From Actinomadura spongiicola (GTDB taxonomy: Bacteria > Actinomycetota > Actinomycetes > Streptosporangiales > Streptosporangiaceae), in contig NZ_QVNQ01000001.1 in NCBI RefSeq assembly GCF_003432485.1, positions 124,001-188,000 of the forward strand: a stretch of DNA of 64,000 bases, given 5' to 3'. The stretch's first letter is position 1. The number at the start of each line of letters is the position of its first letter. This document shows, in pieces, positions 1 to 7,504 of this stretch. The notes under the pieces are model-generated. The model worked only from the letters and a program-made list of their open reading frames with translations. It ran no database searches and had not been told where the DNA came from. The position numbers were made by a program, and so were the translations under genes.

Positions 1-2
1 CG

Positions 3-815
3 GACGAGTTGGACGCGGCGTTGCGGGCGTGCTCGGGCCGCTTCCTGTGCGACGCACGCGGCGTCGGCACCGACTGGGACGTCGCCGAACTCCGCACTAT
101 CACGTCCACGTTGCTGGGCGGGTTCCTCGACGTCCCCGACCCCGCCGATCTGGAGGCCGACTTCCTGGCGATGACCAGGGACGCGATGAACAAGCAGGTC
201 GCGGACGTGACCCTGCGCGTGTGGACGCCCCGGCAGGCACGGCCCCGGTTCGTCAAGCAGATGATCCCGACCGTCGCGGAACTCACCGGCAGGCGGGTCG
301 AGTCGGGAACGCAGACCGGCGACTATCCGCTGGGCGCGTGGGGCGCCGAGGAACGCGAGTACCACCTGTGCGTCGAGATCGACGAACCCGCCGCCGTGGG
401 ACGTCGGATGCGGGCGGCTCGGGTGGAGCTGCTCGCGGACGGCGAGGTCCGCGCGTCGGACAACGTCCTCGCCGAATGGACGGACGACGAGTCCAGATCG
501 ACGTCCGTCAACGGGCGGGTCGCGCACCACACCGGGCAGTCGGAGCTGGCCGACGCCGTCCAGGAGGGCCTTGAGGCGCGCCGCAACGGCGACGAGGGCA
601 CGGCGACGGCCCGGCTCGGGCGGGCGCTGGTGCTGGCACGGGAGGTCGGCAACGACCAGATCTCCGACCTGCTGGACCGGGTGGTGGACGTCGTCGACCC
701 GGCGCGCGGCACGGTCCGGCTGAAACGCGAGGTGTCCAAGGCGGACGAGATGTCGCTCGACACCCGTTCCGTCCGGACGGTCCGGACGCGCCACGGCGGG
801 CCGGGGGGAGGCTGA
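3..815 (+). CDS. vWA-domain protein of the PknG/GlnX/GlnH operon, C-terminal part
   Basis: The reading frame is open from the left edge, so the N-terminus lies outside the window; about 270 residues are visible. From memory of the family, this is the back half of actinomycete von Willebrand factor A proteins encoded beside the kinase PknG: a beta-rich region with a YHLCVEID stretch, then a helical tail with EGLEARRNGDEGTATARLG-type repeats and a C-terminal basic segment. The metal-binding DxSxS motif would be upstream. It is followed at short spacing by the GlnX-like and GlnH-like genes on the same strand, which supports a single operon for amino-acid sensing. vWA assignment is fairly sure from the C-terminal pattern and context, but the diagnostic motif cannot be seen here. 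Confidence 0.7.
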   Translation, partial: DELDAALRACSGRFLCDARGVGTDWDVAELRTITSTLLGGFLDVPDPADLEADFLAMTRDAMNKQVADVTLRVWTPRQARPRFVKQMIPTVAELTGRRVESGTQTGDYPLGAWGAEEREYHLCVEIDEPAAVGRRMRAARVELLADGEVRASDNVLAEWTDDESRSTSVNGRVAHHTGQSELADAVQEGLEARRNGDEGTATARLGRALVLAREVGNDQISDLLDRVVDVVDPARGTVRLKREVSKADEMSLDTRSVRTVRTRHGGPGGG

Positions 816-819
816 AGTC

Positions 820-921
820 ATGCCGGTCCGCCGGGACGGGCGCACGGCCGGGTCCGCCGCCGGTAGGTTCGCCGACAGGTTCCCCGACCACCCGCCGTCC
901 TTGCTGGAAGGCCTTCGATGA
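820..921 (+). CDS. possible 33-aa ORF coupled to glnX
   Basis: An ATG at 820 follows a strong G-rich Shine-Dalgarno run (about 803-811). It opens a 33-codon arginine/glycine/proline-rich ORF whose TGA at 919-921 overlaps the ATG of the next gene in an ATGA junction. It matches no family I know. It may be a small coupled peptide, a translational leader, or simply the spacer between two operon genes. The good ribosome binding site and the ATGA overlap are the only support. Confidence 0.25.
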   Translation: MPVRRDGRTAGSAAGRFADRFPDHPPSLLEGLR

Positions 922-2429
922 CGCGCACTCCGTCGCACCGTCCGACGGTCGGCACGAGCACGTCCGCGTCACGGTCGCCCGCGGGCACGGCGTCGCGGCG
1001 CGAAGGCCGTCCGGCGACGTTCGTCCGGGGGGAGTGGCTCCGGACGATCCCCGGCCGCATCGGCACGCACGTCGCGCTGTGCCTGGCCGCCATCGGCGCG
1101 TTGCTGGGCGTCCTGACCGTGACGGTCGGGAACGCGCGGGACTCCGTCGAGACGATCGGGCGGGACGCGGGGCCGCAGGTCGTCGCGACCGGCACGCTCT
1201 ACTTCGCGCTCAGCGACATGGACGCGCAGGTGGCGAACATCCTGCTCATCGGCCGCGAGCACCGCCTCGGCCTCGGGTACGACGAGTCGCTGCGCCTGTA
1301 CGAGCGGCGCCGCGCGGAGGCCGACGCGGCGGCGGTGATGGCCGCGCAGCTCGCCGGACGCGACCCGGCGCTCCGCCGGACCGTCCAGGACGTGCTGGAC
1401 GGGCTCGGGAAGTACGAGCGGCTCGTCGGGCAGGCCATGAAGCTGGACGAGCAGGCCGCCCACGAACCGGGCCGACTGCCGCCGGACGTCGTCGAGGCCT
1501 ACCGCGAGGCCACCGACCTGATGAGGCTCCAGATCCTGCCGAAGGCGTACAACATCACACTCGACACGGGGGCGCGGGTTCGGCAGTCGTACGAGACGGA
1601 ACGCTCCGCCGTCCTCGCGGGACGCACCTGGGTCGCCGTGACCGGTGCGATCGCCCTGCTGTTCCTGGTCGCGACGCAGCTCTACCTGGCGCGGACGTTC
1701 CGCCGCGTCCTCAACCCCGCGCTGGTCCTCGCGACGCTCGGGACGCTCGCGCTCACCGCCGTCGCCGCGGGCCTCCTGACGGCCCACGTGGGCCACATCA
1801 GAACGGCGAAGGAGGACGGCTTCGACTCGGTGCTGCAACTGTCCCGGGCCCGCGCGATCAGCCACAGCGCGTTCGGCGACGAGAGCCGTTACCTCCTCGA
1901 CCCGGGACGCGCCGACACCTACGAGCAGACCTACCTCGACAAGTCCCTGTCGGTGGTCTACCCGGACATGGGCGACAAGCCGGTGAACCTGGAGAACTAC
2001 CACATCGGCCTCGAACAGAAGGTCCGCGCCTACGAGCCGGGGCGCGAGGACGTCCCGTTCCTCGGGTTCCTCGGGGACGAGGCCCGCAGGATGGAGAAGG
2101 GCCGCGCGGCGGACGCGCTCGCCAGGACGCTCGACGCGTACCGGGCCGTCCAGCGCAACGACGCCTTGATGCGGCGGTACGTGGCGGCGGGGAACCGGGC
2201 GGGCGCCATCGACGTGCGGTACCGAACGGCGATGGCGATCCACGACTTCGGCGCCTACGACCAGGCGCTCGGCACGCTGACGGACGTCCACCAGGACGCC
2301 TTCGACGAGGCGATCGACGACGCGAACGACGGGTTGCGGGGCTGGACGGCGGTCCCGGCCGCCGGAGCGGCCGCCATCGCGCTGCTGATCCTCGCCGGGG
2401 CCCGGCCCCGGCTGGCCGAGTTCCGCTGA
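918..2429 (+). CDS. glnX: GlnX-like four-helix membrane protein
   Basis: A 503-residue membrane protein. A cytoplasmic basic N-terminus leads to a first hydrophobic helix (about 48-68), an extracytoplasmic helical domain, two closely spaced helices (about 233-255 and 268-290), a second extracytoplasmic domain and a final helix (about 473-495). This layout, and the solute-binding lipoprotein gene 12 bp downstream, match GlnX of the mycobacterial and corynebacterial PknG-GlnX-GlnH system. There, GlnX is thought to relay amino-acid binding by GlnH across the membrane to kinase PknG, which controls the 2-oxoglutarate dehydrogenase inhibitor GarA/OdhI. The start at 918 is preceded by GGAAGG. Family assignment rests on topology and gene order, since sequence conservation in GlnX is low. 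Confidence 0.75.
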   Translation: MTRTPSHRPTVGTSTSASRSPAGTASRREGRPATFVRGEWLRTIPGRIGTHVALCLAAIGALLGVLTVTVGNARDSVETIGRDAGPQVVATGTLYFALSDMDAQVANILLIGREHRLGLGYDESLRLYERRRAEADAAAVMAAQLAGRDPALRRTVQDVLDGLGKYERLVGQAMKLDEQAAHEPGRLPPDVVEAYREATDLMRLQILPKAYNITLDTGARVRQSYETERSAVLAGRTWVAVTGAIALLFLVATQLYLARTFRRVLNPALVLATLGTLALTAVAAGLLTAHVGHIRTAKEDGFDSVLQLSRARAISHSAFGDESRYLLDPGRADTYEQTYLDKSLSVVYPDMGDKPVNLENYHIGLEQKVRAYEPGREDVPFLGFLGDEARRMEKGRAADALARTLDAYRAVQRNDALMRRYVAAGNRAGAIDVRYRTAMAIHDFGAYDQALGTLTDVHQDAFDEAIDDANDGLRGWTAVPAAGAAAIALLILAGARPRLAEFR

Positions 2430-2441
2430 AGGGAGACGAGA

Positions 2442-3299
2442 ATGCGCGCCACCTCCCGTGCCACCTCCCGTGCCGGCGCAGGTGCCGGTGTCCGGGCCGC
2501 CGCGGCCGTCGTCGTCGCGGCGGCGGGGTTGACGGCCTGTGGCCTCGGCGGCTCGGAGGAGGAGAGCATGGCGGGCAAGGACTCCCTCGTCATCGGGGTC
2601 AAGGAGGACCAGCCCGCCCTCGGCGTCAAACGCCCGGACGGCACCTACGAGGGCTTCGACGTCGACGTCGCCGTCTATATCGCGGGCAAACTGGGGATTC
2701 CGCGCAGCCGCCTCACGTTCCGGACGACGAACTCGTCCGTCCGGGAGGACGCGCTGGCGAGCGGCACCGTCGACATGATCGTCGCAACGTACTCGATCAC
2801 GGCCGGGCGCAAGACGAAGGTCACGTTCGCCGGGCCGTACTACGTCGCCCACCAGGACACCTTCGTCCGCGCCGACGCCACCGCGATCAACGACGTGCGG
2901 GACCTGAAGGGCAAGCGGATCTGCGAGGTGACCGGCTCCAACTCCTGGCGCCGCGTCATCGAGGAACGCAAGGTCGCCGCGACACCGGTCACCGTGAACA
3001 CCTACGGCGCCTGCATGGACGCGCTGGCCGCCGGGCGCCTGGACGCCGTGTCCACCGACGACCTGATCCTCGCCGGGTTCGCCGCCGGACGCCCCGGACG
3101 GATGATCAACGCGCCGTTCACGGACGAGAAGTACGGCGTCGGCCTCAAGAAGGGCGACCTGAAGGGCTGCGAGGAGGTCAACCGCGCCATCACCGCCATG
3201 TACCAGGACGGCACGGCCGGGCGGCTCCTCCTCAAGTGGTTCGGCGGCTCGGGCCTCAAACTGACCACGAGCGTCCCCCAGTTCGAGGGCTGTAACTGA
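2442..3299 (+). CDS. glnH: GlnH-like amino-acid-binding lipoprotein (SBP family 3)
   Basis: A 285-residue secreted lipoprotein. The signal peptide ends in a lipobox LTAC with the acylated cysteine at residue 33. The mature part begins with the typical family 3 pattern (LVIGVKEDQPALGVKRPDG, then YEGFDVDVA) and carries the SITAGR and FAGPYYV stretches of glutamate/glutamine/aspartate binders. No permease or ATPase gene follows, so it is probably a sensor component rather than part of a transporter, as for mycobacterial GlnH working with GlnX and PknG. The start has an upstream GGGAGACGAGA. It is the last gene of the operon and its stop lies only 3 bp from the convergent STAS gene's stop. Confidence 0.85.
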   Translation: MRATSRATSRAGAGAGVRAAAAVVVAAAGLTACGLGGSEEESMAGKDSLVIGVKEDQPALGVKRPDGTYEGFDVDVAVYIAGKLGIPRSRLTFRTTNSSVREDALASGTVDMIVATYSITAGRKTKVTFAGPYYVAHQDTFVRADATAINDVRDLKGKRICEVTGSNSWRRVIEERKVAATPVTVNTYGACMDALAAGRLDAVSTDDLILAGFAAGRPGRMINAPFTDEKYGVGLKKGDLKGCEEVNRAITAMYQDGTAGRLLLKWFGGSGLKLTTSVPQFEGCN

Positions 3300-3302
3300 A
3301 GG

Positions 3303-3656
3303 TCAGGGGCGTGAGGTGGACGGAAGGGCGCCGAGGGCCTCGCGGAGGGTCTCGTAGACGGGGATGAACTTGTCGACGCCGGTGATGTGGAAGACCCGCT
3401 GGACGCGGGGCGGCAGGGCGACCAGCGCGATGGAGGTACCGTGCTCGGTGGCGCGGCGGTTGGCGGCGACGATCGCGTTCAGGCCCGTGGAGTCGCAGAA
3501 CGTGACCTCGCGCATGTCGACGACCAAGGGTTCGCCGGACTCGACGACCTTGAACATCGCCTCCTCGAAGCGTTCACGGGACAACACGTCGATGTCGCCC
3601 TGCACGCGTACGAGGGTGCAGCGGTCGTCGCGCATCAGGTTGATGTCGAAGTCCAT
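3303..3656 (-). CDS. STAS-domain anti-sigma factor antagonist
   Basis: A 117-residue single-domain STAS protein. It shows the family pattern: a beta strand ending in VQGDIDVLSRERFEEA, a strand LVVDMREVTFCDSTGLNAIVAA with the phosphorylatable serine in DST, and a C-terminal helix. Such proteins bind anti-sigma kinases and release sigma factors when unphosphorylated. No partner kinase gene is adjacent, but an RsbW-like kinase is encoded at 55.8-56.3 kb and a second STAS protein at 25.9 kb. A longer reading frame exists upstream, but the ATG at 3656 has a good GAGGTGA site directly before it and coincides with the domain start, so I chose it. Confidence 0.85.
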   Translation of the reverse strand: MDFDINLMRDDRCTLVRVQGDIDVLSRERFEEAMFKVVESGEPLVVDMREVTFCDSTGLNAIVAANRRATEHGTSIALVALPPRVQRVFHITGVDKFIPVYETLREALGALPSTSRP

Positions 3657-4040
3657 GTCACCTCGCCCCACTCCGGTGGTACCGGCCTCTCTCGGGTGAC
3701 TCCACAGGATCGCGCACCGGTCCCCGCAATCCAAGGGGTTCCTCGGAGAACGACCAGGTCGCCCGTCGCCTCCCAGGCCGTGACACACCCGGACGGCCTG
3801 CCCGGTACTACCTGTGACCCTACCTGACGTGGCCATCCGGCAACGCCGGGAATCGCCGCCAATAACTTACTGTCGAGAAACTTACTATATAGTAAGGAAT
3901 GGTCGATAAGGTGGTGCTGCACCCAGCTTGACCTGGAGTTGGGCAATTCCTGACTCGCTCCGCACGGGCAAAGACCGACGCTGACCCGGGGCCGGATCGG
4001 CGCAGACGTTACAGTGGCTGTGGCGAATTCGGGAGGCTGG
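3657..4040. other. divergent intergenic region between STAS gene and plsC
   Basis: About 380 bp without a convincing gene between two divergent genes. It has a local AT-rich patch (about 3860-3905) holding a perfect palindrome (separate entry). Promoters for both genes should lie here, but I see no clear pair of -35/-10 hexamers. Confidence 0.5.
3881..3896. promoter_or_regulatory. 16-bp perfect palindrome, candidate repressor operator
   Basis: CTTACTATATAGTAAG reads identically on both strands and sits in an AT-rich patch about 145 bp before plsC and 225 bp before the STAS gene. A half copy (AACTTACTG) lies 16 bp upstream in direct orientation. The size and symmetry suit a TetR-type dimer. 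No TetR gene is encoded nearby, so the regulator is unknown. Confidence 0.45.
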
Positions 4041-4712
4041 GTGTTCTACACGTTCATGACGCGCGTGGTGCGTCCGATCCTCTGGCTGCTATTTCGACCC
4101 CGCGTCATCGGCGGTGAGCACGTGCCTCACTACGGTCCGCTCATCGTGGCGAGCAACCACCTGTCGTTCATCGACAGCTTCATCATCCCGCTCGCCGTCC
4201 CGCGGCCGGTCACCTACATCGCCAAGGCCGCCTACTTCGAGGGCAGCGGGTTCAAGAGGGGCTTCGTCCGCTGGTTCCTGACCAACCTCGGGCACGTGCC
4301 CGTGCGGCGCGGCGCCCGGCGGGCCGCGATGGGCGCGCTCGAACAGGGCGCGGAGGTCCTTCAGAACGCGGGTGCGTTCGCCATCTACCCCGAGGGCAGC
4401 CGCTCCCCCGACGGACGGCTCTACCGCGGCCGCACCGGCGTGGGATGGCTCGTCCTGGAGACCGGGGCCCGGGTCCTGCCCGTGGCGCTGGAGGGCACCG
4501 AGAAGATCCAGCCGATCGGCGCGTCCATGCCGCGCGTGTTCGGCCCCCGGCCCACCGTGCGGATCGGGCCCCCGATGGACTTCTCCCACTACCGCGACCT
4601 GCCGCCCGGCAAGGCGCGCCGCGCCATCGCCGACGAGATCCTCGAAACGATCCAGAAGATGTCCGGGCAGGAGTACGCCGCCGAGTACAACGACCGCGCT
4701 GAAGAGGGCTGA
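4041..4712 (+). CDS. plsC: 1-acyl-sn-glycerol-3-phosphate acyltransferase (PlsC family)
   Basis: A 223-residue membrane-associated acyltransferase of phospholipid synthesis. The catalytic HX4D motif is NHLSFID (H40 to D45), a glycerophosphate-binding YPEGSRS motif is at about 116-122, and a hydrophobic N-terminal segment (MFYTFMTRVVRPILWLLF) precedes RPRVIG, as usual in the family. Two in-frame GTG codons lie upstream (4014, 4020), but homologues I remember begin with a MFY-type sequence, and GTG 4041 has GGGAGG just before it, so I place the start there. The C-terminal tail is short and charged. It is transcribed alone; a palindrome in the upstream spacer may control it. The exact substrate among lysophospholipid acyltransferases cannot be told from sequence. 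Confidence 0.85.
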   Translation: MFYTFMTRVVRPILWLLFRPRVIGGEHVPHYGPLIVASNHLSFIDSFIIPLAVPRPVTYIAKAAYFEGSGFKRGFVRWFLTNLGHVPVRRGARRAAMGALEQGAEVLQNAGAFAIYPEGSRSPDGRLYRGRTGVGWLVLETGARVLPVALEGTEKIQPIGASMPRVFGPRPTVRIGPPMDFSHYRDLPPGKARRAIADEILETIQKMSGQEYAAEYNDRAEEG

Positions 4713-4756
4713 TCCGGAAAGTTCGCTTTCGTCGGAAAGTGATTTCGTCCGGAAGG
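4713..4756 (+). repeat. short tandem repeat after plsC
   Basis: Three imperfect copies of a 16-19 bp unit starting TCCGGAAAG or TCGGAAAG and ending TTTCG, the third truncated to TCCGGAAGG. They lie between plsC and the next lipoprotein gene, about 50-90 bp before its start. Direct repeats in this position could be an activator binding array, but nothing else supports that. Confidence 0.35.
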
Positions 4757-4803
4757 CGTGTCTTCCGCCGTCTCCCGCCCCCGGTCCGCCTAGGGTCGCG
4801 GCC

Positions 4804-5568
4804 ATGGCGCACAGGCTCTTCGGAATCATCCTGCTGTCCTCGGCCGCCGCGATCACCGCGTGCGGCGGCGGCGCCGAACGCGCCCGTCCGGTCCACGGCA
4901 CCGCCCCGGCCGACGTCGCCGGTGTCGGCTACACCTCCGCGCAGCTCGCCCAGGCGCTCCTCGACCACCTTCCCGGTCACCGCCGTGTCGGCGAGCCCGA
5001 CTACGGGGAGTACGGCACCCTCACCGCGATCCAGAACGCCGCCAGGCTCCAGCGGGAGACCGAGACCGACAGGCGCGCCTGCGGGACGAGCCGTCCCGGC
5101 GCCGCCGTGCCCGTCGACGCCCCGGCCGCGCTCACCACGTTCACCAGGGAGGGCCTGACCGTCACCGAGACCCTGATGGGCATGTCCGCCGCCGACGCCG
5201 AGAAGCAGGTCAACGCCCGTGTCCCCGCCGACTGCCTGCGGTTCCGCACCAGGCTCGGCACCGGCCGCTGGGCCGAGCACCGCGTCGTCGAGGCCCCGAA
5301 GGGCGACATCGGCGAAGGCTCCCGCACCGTCGGCGTGTCCACGGTGACCGGCACGGTGAGCGGTGCTGTGAGCGGCACGGAAGCCGGCGCCGCGAGAGGC
5401 ACGCGAAGCACCACGGCCAGGGGCGCCGTCCGCACCCGGACCTGGTACGTCGTCGTCCGGGGCCGCCACTACCTCGCCACGATCACCGTCCACGGCCCGT
5501 CCGCGACGCGCGCCGACGCCGAGGACCTGGCCCGAGCCGCCGTGGAGCAGGCGGGACGCGTCCTCTGA
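4804..5568 (+). CDS. putative lipoprotein of unknown function
   Basis: A 254-residue protein with a short signal peptide and lipobox ITAC (cysteine 20), followed by a glycine-rich start. The mature part has a few cysteines that could pair (around CGTS and DCLRF) and a C-terminal WYVVVRGRHYLATITVHG stretch, consistent with a compact extracytoplasmic domain of the kind seen in actinomycete sensor lipoproteins (PknH-like), though I cannot assign a family. A Gly/Thr/Val/Ser linker of low complexity (about 178-208) precedes the last strands. The reading frame continues upstream, but ATG 4804 gives the signal peptide. It faces the NfeD-like gene tail to tail. Confidence 0.7.
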   Translation: MAHRLFGIILLSSAAAITACGGGAERARPVHGTAPADVAGVGYTSAQLAQALLDHLPGHRRVGEPDYGEYGTLTAIQNAARLQRETETDRRACGTSRPGAAVPVDAPAALTTFTREGLTVTETLMGMSAADAEKQVNARVPADCLRFRTRLGTGRWAEHRVVEAPKGDIGEGSRTVGVSTVTGTVSGAVSGTEAGAARGTRSTTARGAVRTRTWYVVVRGRHYLATITVHGPSATRADAEDLARAAVEQAGRVL

Positions 5569-5572
5569 CCGC

Positions 5573-5776
5573 TCAGTGGGCCAGGGCCTGCGCCACGTAC
5601 ACCGTGCGCGGCGGGTAGAACTCCACCACGACGACGATCGTCCCGACGCCGAGCTCCTCACGGGGATCGACGGGGTGCGCGTAGAACGCCTCGACCCCGC
5701 CCCGAATCGGGATCATCACCTCCCCGACCGTGCCCGGACCGACTCTGCCGGTCACCCGGCCCTCCCTACCGATCAA
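5573..5776 (-). CDS. NfeD-like OB-fold protein (soluble domain only)
   Basis: A 67-residue protein made of one beta-barrel pattern: MIGREGRVTGRVGPGTVGEV at the start, then IRGGVEAFYAH and a final VVVEFYPPRTVYV strand. This is the C-terminal OB-fold of NfeD proteins, which partner flotillin/SPFH proteins in membranes. The usual membrane helices of NfeD are absent. Translation appears to begin at TTG 5776; GTG 5755 is an alternative. The gene is divergent from the flotillin gene at 6038, so the classic NfeD-SPFH partnership is kept although the operon is split. Confidence 0.65.
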   Translation of the reverse strand: MIGREGRVTGRVGPGTVGEVMIPIRGGVEAFYAHPVDPREELGVGTIVVVVEFYPPRTVYVAQALAH

Positions 5777-6037
5777 AGGGAAACCCCCGGTGGTGCGACA
5801 CGCCCGGAGCCGTTCTCCGCGCAGACGTTAAGCGAACGCTATCCGTAAGACCCCGCCTCCCGCACCGTCCCCCGGCCCGGTCCCCGGCCCCGGCAAGCGT
5901 GGAAAACGACACGGAACGTTCCCGCACAATGAGGTACATCTAAGGCGAACCAATCAAGTGGCCGCTGCGTCTATGGGTGAACGCAATCAAGCCTGACCCG
6001 GGGGCAGGTCCGCCCACAACAGAAGAGGAGGGGCCCT
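5777..6037. other. divergent promoter region of nfeD-like and flotillin genes
   Basis: A 261-bp spacer. It contains a 10-bp palindrome GGAACGTTCC at 5913-5922 inside a relatively AT-rich patch (5895-5985). No confident sigma recognition sites are visible. Confidence 0.3.
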
Positions 6038-7399
6038 ATGCCCGTGCTCGTGGTGGCGATCGCAGCCGTCGTCGCCCTCATCGTGTTGATCGTTCTTTTC
6101 AAGATGGTCTGGCGCGTCGCGGAGCCGAACGAGGCGCTGATCATCTCTGGGCTGGGGGCCAGGTCCAAGTCCACCACCGGTGTGGACAGCCTCGGATTCA
6201 AGATCGTCACCGGTAAGGGCACCGCGGTCCTGCCCGGCTTTCAGACGTCCCGGCGGCTGCGGCTCGACAGCCGCGCCTCCAACCTCGAAGTGAACTGCGT
6301 GACGCAGCAGGGCATCCCGGTGAAGGTCCGCGGCGTGGTCATCTACAAGGTCGGCGACGACTTCGTCTCGATCGCCAACGCCGCGCGCCGCTTCCTGGAA
6401 CAGCAGAAGTCGATGGACGGGGCGATCCACGAACTGTTCACCGGCCACCTTCGGTCGATCATCGGCAATCTCACCGTCGAGGACCTCATCCTCAACCGCG
6501 AGCGGCTCACGTCCGAGACCCGCGGATCCGCGGCCGACGAGATGAGCAAGCTCGGCCTGGTCGTGGACTCGTTGCAGATACAGGAGATCGACGACGAGAC
6601 CGGCTACATCAGGAACCTCGGCCGTCCGCACGCGGCCCGGGTCGCCGCCGCGGCCCGGATCGCGGAGGCCGAGCGCAACCAGGAGGCGACCGTCCGCGAG
6701 CAGGAGACCGAGCGGGAGAACGCGGCCGTCATCCGCGACACCGAGATCAAGAAGGCCGAGTACGACGGCCAGGTGAAGCAGGCGGCGCAGCAGGCCCGCC
6801 AGGAGGTCATCCTCAAGGAGACCCGCAACGCCGAACTGGAGGCCGAGCGCACCGAGAAGCGGCTGGAGAGCGAGATCCGCAAGCCCGCGGACGCACGCGC
6901 GTACGAGCAGGTCAAGCTGGCCGAGGCGGAGCGCGAGGAGAAGATCGCGCAGGCCCAGGCCGCGGCGACCGAGATCCAGCTGCGGGCGGCGCGGGAGGCG
7001 GAGGCCACCCGGCTGCGCGGTGAGGCCGAGGCCCACGCGACCCGGCAGAAGGGTCTCGCCGAGGCCGAGGCGATCAAGGCCAGGGCGGAGGCGCTGGCCG
7101 AGAACACCGACGCCGTCATCGCGCAGCAGCTCGCCGAGCAGTGGCCGCAGATCGTCGAGGCGGGCGCGGGCGTGTTCGGCAACGTCGACAACATGGTCGT
7201 GCTCAACGGCGCCCAGGGCATCGAGGACATGCTCGCCAAGGCGCTTACGCTCGGCGGCACCGGCCTCGGCCTCGCCCGCCAGCTCCTCGGCAACCTCGAA
7301 GTCCAGAACGGCGCCCAGAAGGCCGTGCACGCCCACAACGGCGCCACCCCCGCCGTCCCCGCCACGGTCCCGACCGACCCCCCGAAGGACGACGACTGA
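6038..7399 (+). CDS. flotillin-like SPFH-domain protein
   Basis: A 453-residue protein with one N-terminal membrane helix (about 2-24), an SPFH/band-7 domain (about 28-200, including NEALIISG and the LEVNCVTQQGIPVKV region), a long charged coiled coil rich in A, E and R (about 205-375), and a Gly/hydrophobic C-terminal region (VVLNGAQGIEDML). This is the full flotillin layout. Such proteins form cytoplasmic-face oligomers on ordered membrane domains. The ATG has GGAGGGG just upstream. A strong hairpin follows the stop. The NfeD-like partner is divergently encoded. Length is normal for actinomycete flotillins. Confidence 0.9.
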   Translation: MPVLVVAIAAVVALIVLIVLFKMVWRVAEPNEALIISGLGARSKSTTGVDSLGFKIVTGKGTAVLPGFQTSRRLRLDSRASNLEVNCVTQQGIPVKVRGVVIYKVGDDFVSIANAARRFLEQQKSMDGAIHELFTGHLRSIIGNLTVEDLILNRERLTSETRGSAADEMSKLGLVVDSLQIQEIDDETGYIRNLGRPHAARVAAAARIAEAERNQEATVREQETERENAAVIRDTEIKKAEYDGQVKQAAQQARQEVILKETRNAELEAERTEKRLESEIRKPADARAYEQVKLAEAEREEKIAQAQAAATEIQLRAAREAEATRLRGEAEAHATRQKGLAEAEAIKARAEALAENTDAVIAQQLAEQWPQIVEAGAGVFGNVDNMVVLNGAQGIEDMLAKALTLGGTGLGLARQLLGNLEVQNGAQKAVHAHNGATPAVPATVPTDPPKDDD

Positions 7400-7412
7400 C
7401 GTCCCCTCTCCC

Positions 7413-7440
7413 GAAGGCCCGGGCCCGCGCCCGGGCCTTC
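7413..7440 (+). terminator. stem-loop terminator after flotillin gene
   Basis: An 11-bp perfect stem (GAAGGCCCGGG pairing with CCCGGGCCTTC) with a 6-nt loop, starting 14 bp after the flotillin stop. No long T-run follows, as is common in high-GC actinomycetes. Confidence 0.75.
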
Positions 7441-7504
7441 TCCGTTCAGACCGGGTCCGTTCACACCGGTGGATCGGAGACGTCCTCCCCCTAGGATTTC
7501 GAGC

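Noticed and set aside
969..2852. 627-aa minus-strand ORF opposite glnX/glnH
   Set aside because: Arg/Ala-rich shadow with no domain; the plus-strand genes have signal peptides, helices and family motifs.
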